Shown: positions 1 to 4,992 of the stretch, piece by piece
Layout of the letters: every line of letters starts with the position of its first letter
How positions within the stretch are numbered: position 1 is the stretch's first letter
Source: Haloferacaceae archaeon
GTDB taxonomy: Archaea; Halobacteriota; Halobacteria; Halobacteriales; Haloferacaceae
Reading direction: 5' to 3'
NCBI GenBank assembly: GCA_028274825.1
Contig: JAQCMZ010000184.1
Coordinates: forward strand, 1-6,681
Length of the DNA stretch: 6,681 nucleotides
Translations under genes and position numbers: made by a program
The notes under the pieces: model-generated
What the model saw: the letters and a program-made list of their open reading frames with translations, nothing else
What the model was told of the DNA's origin: nothing
The model's database searches: none

Positions 1-7
1 CATCCGT

Positions 8-26
8 CGAGAATCGCCGATTCTCG
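8..26. repeat. Perfect 9-bp inverted repeat with 1-nt centre
   Basis: CGAGAATCG, one C, then CGATTCTCG form a perfect 19-bp palindrome with the centre at 17. It could be a dimeric regulator's operator. A 1-nt loop cannot form a full hairpin, so as RNA the inner pairs would have to open. It would fall inside the possible ATG-initiated frame that starts at 30, which weakens the operator idea if that start is real. Confidence 0.45.
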
Positions 27-99
27 TCATCACTCTTGTTCGATTTCCGTCCGACCTCGGGGCAGTCTCCTCGCACCTGTGTAAAGTGCCGCCCACTGG

Positions 100-114
100 G
101 TCGAGAATCCTCGA
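100..114. repeat. Second copy of GTCGAGAATC with small dyad
   Basis: GTCGAGAATC at 100-109 repeats exactly the ten bases at 6-15. Here it sits in a shorter dyad, TCGAG-AATC-CTCGA (101-114). Two copies about 94 bp apart in a non-coding stretch could be paired regulator sites. TCGA-rich words are common in haloarchaeal DNA, so chance is a real alternative. Confidence 0.3.
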
Positions 115-130
115 AGTGAGTTACTGCCGG

Positions 131-150
131 TTTCGGTCCTGGGACTGAAA
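131..150. repeat. Hairpin-capable inverted repeat (8-bp arms, 4-nt loop)
   Basis: TTTCGGTC at 131-138 pairs with GACTGAAA at 143-150 around the loop CTGG, with one G-T wobble. On the minus-strand transcript it lies about 120 nt past the stop codon of the last operon gene. No U-run follows it, so it is not a classical terminator. It may be a transcript-end or processing structure, or an operator. Confidence 0.3.
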
Positions 151-270
151 TACCAGTTGCGTGGCATTTCCAGTCTCTCGTGAGGACCCGGAAGTGGTTC
201 AGCTGGCGTTTAATTCGCGCTCAGACCCGATTAAGCGGAGGCTCTGATCTGCGCAATCGGCCTGGACGGG

Positions 271-648
271 TCACTCTTCGACGGGAAACACCTCGTGAAG
301 GGTGCGATGTGACTTGCCGAGGTCATCGAGAAACGACTCACCGGTATCAGCGAAGCGAGCCAGTGCTCGCTCGGCGTCGCGAACGGCCACGAGACGCCCA
401 CGAGTGTACCCGTAGGCTGGATTGTCGGGATCGAGAGCCGCGAGTTCTTCCTCTAACTCGACGAGTGCAGCGTCGAGATGCCGCTGTAGTTCAGCGACGG
501 ATTCAGCACCTGCAAGCGCCGCAATCGGCGTATTTCCGTCGAGAGCATCGCCGAGTTCCTGTTCTGCGTGCCGTTGAACCGCGTCGTCTGTGGTTCCGAG
601 TGTGTTCATCAGCCCGAGTCGCAAGGCTTCGATTTCGTCACAACTCAT
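271..648 (-). CDS. DUF3209-like small protein of the cobalamin operon
   Basis: This 125-residue protein of unknown function resembles the haloarchaeal DUF3209 family, which I recall as a companion of cobalamin genes. The N-terminus MSCDEIEALRLGLMN is the recognisable part. The protein is acidic and predicted almost entirely helical, with a Leu/Glu-rich stretch at about residues 50-72 (ELQRHLDAALVELEEELAAL) that could pair as a helical hairpin. A second helix runs over about 85-112. There is no signal peptide or membrane segment, so it is presumably cytoplasmic. Cys3 is the only cysteine. The ATG start is supported by GGAG at 654-657, five bases upstream. It follows cbiX after a 24-nt gap, the loosest junction of the operon, and is the last gene visible. 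A role as scaffold or chaperone for corrin enzymes would be speculation. Confidence 0.8.
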   Translation of the reverse strand: MSCDEIEALRLGLMNTLGTTDDAVQRHAEQELGDALDGNTPIAALAGAESVAELQRHLDAALVELEEELAALDPDNPAYGYTRGRLVAVRDAERALARFADTGESFLDDLGKSHRTLHEVFPVEE

Positions 649-653
649 CGTTA

Positions 654-657
654 CTCC
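654..657 (-). promoter_or_regulatory. Ribosome binding site of the DUF3209-like gene
   Basis: GGAG on the minus strand, five bases before the ATG at 648-646. It lies in the 24-nt gap after cbiX and supports independent initiation as well as the chosen start. Confidence 0.6.
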
Positions 658-672
658 ACTGTCTGGTGTCGG

Positions 673-1890
673 TCATAGTGTTTGGTGAACAAGGTCGCTT
701 ACAATTCGATCCCGCTCGACGGCAGAGACGATCCGATCTGCATCCGCTTCCTCACAGCTCCCGTACCACACTCCATCGGGGTACTGTGCGACAATCGGGC
801 CATCACCGCACTGATTGAGACAGGACGACCGTGTGACGTGAACGTCCGCATCGGCATCCCGAGCGGCCTGCCGGAGAGTTTCCATCACAGCGGGAGAGCC
901 GTCGGCTGCACAGGTCTGATTCGTGCAGACAGCAAGATGCGCTTCGGGAGCGTCGTGACCGTGTGGCTCGTCGGCGACATCTTTGCGGTCCTCGTGGGCC
1001 TGCTGATGAGTCAGCGCACGGAGCATCGCCCGTGCTCCCCCTTCGTCTTCCTCGTACCCGTCGAGTTCGAGTTTGTACTTGCAGGTGTCACACGACATGT
1101 CGACAGAGTCTGTGCGTGCCTCCTGCCACCGGTCCGCGAGGACGTCCAACAGTCGTGTGTCTGTCCCGAGCGGGTCGCCGGCAGTAGCGGTAACATACGG
1201 ATATTCGTCATCAAACTCAGCAGCCCCCTCCCGGATTCGCCCGGTCAACACGCCGTCGCCGAGCATGTACGGCAACACAACAATGGCGTCCGGTCGCATT
1301 TTCGCGACATCGTGAAGTGCATCCTCGAGAAGCGGCTCGGTGACGCCGATAAACCCGGCCTCGACCCGGGTGAACGAGCGACCCTCGTACAGAAGCCGGG
1401 CGAGTTTGTGTACGTCTGCGTTCGAGTCGGGATCCGAAGAGCCCCGAGCACAGAGTACCACGGCAACGTCGTCTTCCTCACGGTCGACACCAAGTGTCGC
1501 CTCGACGTCCCGTGCTCGCTCGTCAAGGAGACTGAGTATCGCCGGGTGGAGACCGAGGTGTGCCCCCGCATGGAACCTGATTCCCGGGTGGTCGCTCCGC
1601 GCTCGTTTCATCGCGAGTGGGAGATCGTTTTTGACGTGACTGGCCGCGAACAGCGAGAGTGGGATCATCGTGATCCGTGCGGAACTGTGACTGAGCGTGC
1701 CGATCGCATCGGGGATTGACGGCTCCGCGAGTTCGAGAAAGGCGGCGTCCGTCGACACGCCGAGACGATCCTCGAGACCGGCTGCGAGTGTGCGGACTGC
1801 CTCGTTAGATTTGTCACGGCGGGAGCCGTGCCCGACGAGCACCGCGGTCTCGTCGGCACTGATTCCAGCTGTATCGGCGGTCCGGCTCAC
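673..1890 (-). CDS. cbiX: Sirohydrochlorin cobaltochelatase CbiX with Fe-S motifs
   Basis: CbiX inserts Co2+ into sirohydrochlorin to give cobalt-sirohydrochlorin, the committing step of the cobalt-early B12 route. Residues 15-130 form the first chelatase half, with His21 in VGHGSR and His85 in AASHVKNDLP. Their 64-residue spacing matches the His pair I recall for the short archaeal enzyme (His10/His74). Residues 142-255 form a second, degenerate half in which the HGS signature reads CARGS (147-151), so the active site lies in the first half. Met265-Cys267-Cys270 (MSCDTC) matches the MXCXXC motif reported to house a 4Fe-4S centre in Bacillus megaterium CbiXL. A His-rich linker follows (His295, 299, 310, 312, 318). 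Residues 320-395 are a thioredoxin-like 2Fe-2S domain with Cys322, 327, 357 and 361. The start is GTG, overlapping the upstream stop as GTGA, with GGAGG at 1901-1905. Confidence 0.93.
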   Translation of the reverse strand: MSRTADTAGISADETAVLVGHGSRRDKSNEAVRTLAAGLEDRLGVSTDAAFLELAEPSIPDAIGTLSHSSARITMIPLSLFAASHVKNDLPLAMKRARSDHPGIRFHAGAHLGLHPAILSLLDERARDVEATLGVDREEDDVAVVLCARGSSDPDSNADVHKLARLLYEGRSFTRVEAGFIGVTEPLLEDALHDVAKMRPDAIVVLPYMLGDGVLTGRIREGAAEFDDEYPYVTATAGDPLGTDTRLLDVLADRWQEARTDSVDMSCDTCKYKLELDGYEEDEGGARAMLRALTHQQAHEDRKDVADEPHGHDAPEAHLAVCTNQTCAADGSPAVMETLRQAARDADADVHVTRSSCLNQCGDGPIVAQYPDGVWYGSCEEADADRIVSAVERDRIVSDLVHQTL

Positions 1891-2600
1891 GAGGTCGGTC
1901 CCTCCGTGTCAGGCCGCTCGATGAGACTCCCGACCGCGAGGCCGCCAGCCCGTTCGACACTGCGGAGTGTCTTCCGGCGCCGACTCGGGGCAAACAATCC
2001 AGTCTCAGCTGACTCTCCGTACACCCACTCCCCGAATGCGGCTGTATCGCTGTCAGCCACCCCGAACCAGTAGCCGCCTGACGACGATGATTCTGGCTCA
2101 TCGGCGGTGAATCCCTCCGCATCGAGTGTCGTCCGGATCCGGTCTAACAGTCGCTCGTCTTCGTGGACGAACGAGATCCCGACCGCAGCGCTGGACTCGC
2201 GGAAACAGACGACACCACAGGCCTCTAGCAGGCCTCGAAGGAGTTCTCGCCGATAATCACGGAACGTGTCGAACCGGTATCCGCCAGGGTCGGTGTCTTG
2301 CGGAAGACCGAGTGCCGCTGCGGCCTTCGATGTCAAGGCTGGATCGACAACCTGGACTGTGTATTCTTCAGCCTGTCGAGTCACCGTCGTATCGTGTGCG
2401 AACTCGCGTGTGGCGATTCGATGGTCGACGGTTCCACCGCCAGCAATCGCAGAGAGACGCTGTGCGGCGATTTCGTCTGACACGTCAATACTGAGACTCT
2501 GATCAGTAATCTGGCCGCTCCCCGCGACGTGGCCCCAGAAGTATGCGGTCTCGGGATGTCGAGCCAGGAGGTCATCCGGGATCGGGTCGAGAGTGCTCAT
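1887..2600 (-). CDS. Cobalamin-operon protein with degenerate LAGLIDADG-like repeats
   Basis: This 237-residue protein is of a type found in haloarchaeal cobalamin clusters without an assigned reaction. I read two repeats. In the first (about 18-100), FWGHVAGSG (21-29) takes the place of the LAGLIDADG helix, then comes a strand-rich part ending EYTVQVVDPALTSKAAAALG. In the second (about 115-215), LRGLLEACG (121-129) is followed by ISFVHEDERLLDRIRTTLDAEGF and then YWFGVADSDTAAFGEWVYG and SRRRK. This order is typical of LAGLIDADG-fold proteins. The acidic catalytic positions are Ser28 and Cys128, so nuclease activity is unlikely; binding of DNA, RNA or a protein partner is possible. The ATG at 2600 is chosen over one 15 codons upstream because it overlaps the ferredoxin stop as ATGA, has GGAG four bases before it, and the upstream 15 residues are basic and lie in ferredoxin coding sequence. 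The fold call is mine, from pattern only. Confidence 0.8.
   Translation of the reverse strand: MSTLDPIPDDLLARHPETAYFWGHVAGSGQITDQSLSIDVSDEIAAQRLSAIAGGGTVDHRIATREFAHDTTVTRQAEEYTVQVVDPALTSKAAAALGLPQDTDPGGYRFDTFRDYRRELLRGLLEACGVVCFRESSAAVGISFVHEDERLLDRIRTTLDAEGFTADEPESSSSGGYWFGVADSDTAAFGEWVYGESAETGLFAPSRRRKTLRSVERAGGLAVGSLIERPDTEGPTS
1901..1905 (-). promoter_or_regulatory. Ribosome binding site of cbiX
   Basis: GGAGG on the minus strand, ten bases before the GTG at 1890-1888. It lies inside the upstream gene's last codons. It supports the GTG start, which is otherwise chosen from the GTGA overlap and the beginning of the chelatase homology. Confidence 0.5.
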
Positions 2601-2962
2601 GCGTCTCCCTCGTGTCGGTCGACTGTGATTGCGTCCAACGGGCACGCTGCCGCCGCGGCCCGTGCCTGTTCGAGACGGTCGTCAGAAAACGTCGCCGCAA
2701 CGTTGTCGGCGGTTCGGTCGACCGGACCCACCGCCTCCTCAACGTCGAATCCAACGAGCCCATCAGGAGACTCGACGAACCGATCATCACGGACGAGACA
2801 GGCGAACACGCCATCACAAGCGTTCAGATCGACGGTGACACGATAGGTAGTCCGAGCAGTCGTCGCTGCCTCCTCATCGGAAGACTGAGACGGAGAGCCA
2901 GAGTCAGAGGTAGTCGAACCGGCGTCGGCCGGTTCAGAGTTATTGACGCGTTCAGTAGTCAT
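2597..2962 (-). CDS. Ferredoxin with three cluster cysteines (3Fe-4S type likely)
   Basis: A 121-residue small electron carrier, presumably cytoplasmic, serving a redox step of corrin synthesis. After a 38-residue Ser/Thr/Asp-rich tail, the ferredoxin fold starts at YRVTVDLNACDG. Cys49 and Cys55 (CDGVFAC) plus Cys107-Pro (ACPLDAI) are the ligands. The middle Cys of the usual CxxCxxC is Val52, so a 3Fe-4S cluster is expected, as in P450-type ferredoxins. The 51 residues between Cys55 and Cys107 are somewhat long for the family. I chose the ATG at 2962, which overlaps the end of the upstream cbiH by 11 nt. An ATG at 2974 and a GTG at 2980 are in frame too and would add four or six residues. Its stop overlaps the next start as ATGA. 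The partner enzyme is unknown; the adjacent CbiH proteins or CbiX are candidates by position. Confidence 0.85.
   Translation of the reverse strand: MTTERVNNSEPADAGSTTSDSGSPSQSSDEEAATTARTTYRVTVDLNACDGVFACLVRDDRFVESPDGLVGFDVEEAVGPVDRTADNVAATFSDDRLEQARAAAAACPLDAITVDRHEGDA
2605..2608 (-). promoter_or_regulatory. Ribosome binding site that decides the start at 2600
   Basis: GGAG on the minus strand with four bases before the ATG at 2600-2598, inside the 3' end of the ferredoxin gene. It favours this start over the in-frame one at 2645. Confidence 0.5.
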
Positions 2963-3947
2963 ATTTGCTCTCATATCCACGGGGGGTGATCATCCGGCCA
3001 TCCCAGACGTACGTCTCCTCGTTGCCGACGAGAAGCGTCGTCGTCATGTCTATAAGATCGGTTTCGCCGAGGGACGTGAGTTCACTCAATTCGACAATCT
3101 CGACCCGCTCGTCGTCACGGCCAGCACCGTGGACGATTCCGACTGGCGTGTCAGCCGGGCGGTGGGTCATGAGGATCTCACAGGCCGTCTCGAAGTTTTC
3201 GCGCCGCTTTCGACTCCAGGGATTATAAATCGCGATCGTGAATCCCTCGGCCGCGACCGCGCTGAGGCGGGACTCGATATCGGCCATCGGTGTGAGGTGG
3301 TCTGACAGCGAGATCGACACTGAGTCGTTGACGAGCGGGGCACCGACACGAGCCGCACAGGATTGTGCAGCCGGAACGCCGGGAACGACCTCAAATTCGA
3401 CAGCAGAGGCCATTGCCCCTTTCGATTCGATAATTTCGAGTGCGAGTCCGCCCAGCGCGTACACGTTCGGATCGCCGGAGCCGACGATTGCAACGTCATG
3501 ACCCGCGAGTGCACGGTCGACCGCCTCTTCGGTTCGAGAAACTTCACCACACATCGGTGTGTCATACAGTTCGTCGGCCGCATCGGTGATTTCGTCCGGA
3601 ACCAGATCAATGTACGTCGTATACCCGACGATATGGTCGGCGTCTAACAGCCTCGCCCGGGCGCGCCGGGTCATTCCCTCAGGCTGGCCAGGGCCGAGTC
3701 CGACAGCGACCAATCGACCGGGGTCGGCATCGAAATCGTCGACAGTCGATTCGACGTTTGCGTCTGTTGTCGCGGATTTCGACCCGCCACACGCTGATGA
3801 GGTGGTGGTAGACTCACTCGCTCCGCACGCTGATGACGTGTCTGTCGTTGTCGCTGCTCCGCCATCTGTCACTGTCTCAGTCTCAGTCTCAGTTCCGCTA
3901 CAGTTCGAGTCCGATTCGTCTGTCGCTCCACAGGTTGTATCACTCAT
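2952..3947 (-). CDS. cbiH: Cobalt-factor III C17-methyltransferase (CbiH/CobJ family), canonical copy
   Basis: This enzyme uses S-adenosylmethionine to methylate C17 of cobalt-factor III with ring contraction, giving cobalt-precorrin-4. The methyltransferase domain spans about residues 78-325: VGLGPG (82-87), GSGDPNVYALG (156-166), VPGVPAAQSCAARVGAPL (188-205), the family signature SISLSDHLTP (211-220), YNPWSRKR (241-248), and the closing TPRGYESKYDY. Ahead of it lies a 75-residue Ser/Thr/Asp-rich tail with four cysteines (6, 16, 41, 53), three of them in CG-containing motifs, which is absent from typical family members of about 240-260 residues. The gene begins two bases after the stop of the other cbiH copy, without a clear Shine-Dalgarno, which suggests reinitiation. 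Its last 11 nt overlap the ferredoxin gene. Of the two copies this one better fits the family motifs, so I assign it the C17 reaction. Confidence 0.92.
   Translation of the reverse strand: MSDTTCGATDESDSNCSGTETETETVTDGGAATTTDTSSACGASESTTTSSACGGSKSATTDANVESTVDDFDADPGRLVAVGLGPGQPEGMTRRARARLLDADHIVGYTTYIDLVPDEITDAADELYDTPMCGEVSRTEEAVDRALAGHDVAIVGSGDPNVYALGGLALEIIESKGAMASAVEFEVVPGVPAAQSCAARVGAPLVNDSVSISLSDHLTPMADIESRLSAVAAEGFTIAIYNPWSRKRRENFETACEILMTHRPADTPVGIVHGAGRDDERVEIVELSELTSLGETDLIDMTTTLLVGNEETYVWDGRMITPRGYESKYDY
3790..3836 (-). repeat. 36-bp-period direct repeat in the CbiH tail
   Basis: CACGCTGATGA occurs at 3790-3800 and again at 3826-3836, exactly 36 bp apart. In the protein this is a 12-residue unit, SACGASESTTTS followed by SACGGSKSATT. 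It keeps frame, so copy-number change would lengthen the tail without breaking the enzyme. Confidence 0.7.
3874..3891 (-). repeat. Hexanucleotide repeat (GTCTCA)x3 encoding Glu-Thr repeats
   Basis: Three tandem GTCTCA units on the plus strand, read as alternating Glu and Thr in the CbiH tail. The 6-bp unit keeps the reading frame if it expands or contracts. Confidence 0.75.
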
Positions 3948-3949
3948 TG

Positions 3950-4903
3950 TTAGAAATCATCGACATCTCGCCCGCCACGCGGGGTGACGAGGAACTGATC
4001 GTAATCGTTCTCCCAGACTTCTGTCTCGTGGGTGCCGACGATCAGGGACGTCCCCATCCCGCCGACCTCCTCATCGTGGGTGGTCGCCTCACCCAACGTC
4101 GTCAGCGTGTACGTCTCATCCTCGAGATTGCGGCCGGCATCACCACGACCCGCGTCATTGACGATCGCGACCGGAGCGGTATCGGTGCGGTGGTCTCGGA
4201 GAAGCTCAATCGCACGTTCATAATCACGCCAGCAGTTGTAGAGCACGATCGTGAACCCCGAGATAGCCGCAGCACGGAGTTTCTCCGCGATTTCTTCCCA
4301 CCCGCGCCACTTGTCCGACAGCGAAATCGTGCAGAAGTCGTTCGACAGCGGTGCACCGACCATCGCGGCTCCACCGAGCGCCGCGGTCACTCCAGGCACG
4401 ATTTCGATGGGAATGTCAGCGGCGTTGTCTTCGTCGGCCATCAGGTAGACGAGATCCGATTTCCCGTACACATTGGGGTCGCCGCCAGAGATATGCGCGA
4501 CGTCCTGGCCGGCACGAACACGTGCGAACGCCTCGCGAGCGAGTTCGATCTGTCGTCCCATCGAGGACCGGACAATCTCGACGGTTTCACCGTCAGGATA
4601 GGTGCCGATCTTCCCTGCCGTCCAGTCGTCTGGAGTGTTGGTATCGCCCGTTGAGTCGACCGTCGCACCACCGTCCGTGCTGACGGGGTCGGCAGTCTGT
4701 GAGTCCGGTGGGATTGTCCCGTCCTGTTTGAGGAATTCCTGATAGAGATTCGACGCGATTACACAGTCGGCGTGTCGTGTCACGTCGCGAGCGCGCTGTG
4801 TCATGGCATGTGGGAGTCCTGGCCCGATCCCCACGACGTACAGCGTCCCCATCTCGTCAGGTTGCTCATCTGCACCGCCAGGTGCCGGCCCGTTGCCGGT
4901 CAT
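3950..4903 (-). CDS. cbiH: Second, divergent CbiH-type methyltransferase
   Basis: This 317-residue protein is a tetrapyrrole SAM-dependent methyltransferase of the precorrin-3B/cobalt-factor III C17 group. Motifs are VGIGPG (24-29), ISGGDPNVYG (138-147), VPGVTAALGGAAMVGAPLSND (169-189), ISLSDKW (193-199), LYNCW (221-225), SLIVG (286-290) and TPRGG (307-311). It departs from its neighbour at several places: YNP is YNC, SLSDHLTP is SLSDKWRG, and the C-terminal TPRGY is TPRGG. Residues about 62-95 are a Thr/Asp-rich insertion after the first helix. Start: the ATG at 4903 has a GGAGG six bases upstream and overlaps a small ORF's stop as ATGA; Met18 is an alternative. Haloarchaea usually carry two adjacent cbiH genes. 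Whether both act at C17 or this one has taken another step cannot be read from sequence. Confidence 0.9.
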   Translation of the reverse strand: MTGNGPAPGGADEQPDEMGTLYVVGIGPGLPHAMTQRARDVTRHADCVIASNLYQEFLKQDGTIPPDSQTADPVSTDGGATVDSTGDTNTPDDWTAGKIGTYPDGETVEIVRSSMGRQIELAREAFARVRAGQDVAHISGGDPNVYGKSDLVYLMADEDNAADIPIEIVPGVTAALGGAAMVGAPLSNDFCTISLSDKWRGWEEIAEKLRAAAISGFTIVLYNCWRDYERAIELLRDHRTDTAPVAIVNDAGRGDAGRNLEDETYTLTTLGEATTHDEEVGGMGTSLIVGTHETEVWENDYDQFLVTPRGGRDVDDF

Positions 4904-4992
4904 TCCCAGCCTCCAGTGGCTCTCAAGGGATAACCGCCGATCACGACGGTAACTGAGTGGTCACGATACCGGGTCTCAGCGTCTCGGCTCAT
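4900..4992 (-). CDS. Candidate 30-residue coupled microORF between cbiG and cbiH
   Basis: An ATG at 4992-4990 overlaps the TGA of cbiG as ATGA. The frame runs 30 codons and ends in a TGA that overlaps the ATG of the second cbiH, again as ATGA. The peptide begins MSRDAETRYRD, has a short hydrophobic run VTVVIGGYPL (about 14-23) and ends in GGWE. GC at third positions is about 60 percent by my count (18 of 30), slightly below the first 30 codons of the next gene (about 70 percent). The last codons contain the GGAGG that serves the next gene. It may be a real microprotein or a translated coupling leader. No family is recognised. Confidence 0.45.
   Translation of the reverse strand: MSRDAETRYRDHSVTVVIGGYPLRATGGWE
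4910..4914 (-). promoter_or_regulatory. Strong ribosome binding site of the second cbiH
   Basis: GGAGG on the minus strand, six bases before the ATG at 4903-4901. It sits inside the microORF, overlapping its Gly-Gly codons, so translation of the small frame could modulate initiation here. It fixes the start at 4903 rather than Met18. Confidence 0.7.

Larger units (their letters stand above)
1..270. other. Intergenic region downstream of the operon, no supported gene
   Basis: No convincing coding region lies here. It begins right after the TGA of the DUF3209-like gene. I see no clear T-rich archaeal terminator on the minus strand. The region holds a 19-bp palindrome at 8-26, a second copy of part of it at 100-114, and a hairpin-capable sequence at 131-150, each listed separately. 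An ATG at 28-30 opens a minus-strand frame to the window edge (MTRIGDSRRM), which could be the start of the next gene, but ten codons cannot be judged. A weak TATA-like TTTACA on the minus strand lies near 83-88. The size of the gap suggests that transcription ends or restarts here. Confidence 0.5.

Noticed and set aside
131..150. Intrinsic terminator of the operon
   Set aside because: The hairpin is not followed by a U-run on the minus strand and lies about 120 nt past the last stop codon.
1..270. Cobalamin riboswitch or RNA gene in the left gap
   Set aside because: I could not find B12-box-like conserved elements or a tRNA-like fold; only short dyads are present, and they follow the operon rather than precede it.
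180..818. 212-codon plus-strand frame over the DUF3209-like gene and the left gap
   Set aside because: Strikingly Arg-rich, unlike acidic haloarchaeal proteins, and antisense to the better-supported gene.
682..1719. 345-codon open frame on the plus strand opposite cbiX
   Set aside because: It lies wholly antisense to a well-supported cbiX, and its translation has no recognisable domain. Long antisense frames are common in high-GC haloarchaeal genes.
1887..2600. Active homing endonuclease or intein inserted in the operon
   Set aside because: The catalytic acidic positions are Ser and Cys, there are no intein splice motifs, and the neighbouring genes are intact with coupled junctions.
2601..2645. 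Upstream start giving 15 more residues to the LAGLIDADG-like protein
   Set aside because: The extra residues are basic and lie in ferredoxin coding sequence, while the ATG at 2600 has an ATGA overlap and a GGAG.
3833..4654. 273-codon open frame on the plus strand opposite the two cbiH genes
   Set aside because: Antisense to two recognised methyltransferases, spans their junction, is Arg-rich and shows no family pattern.
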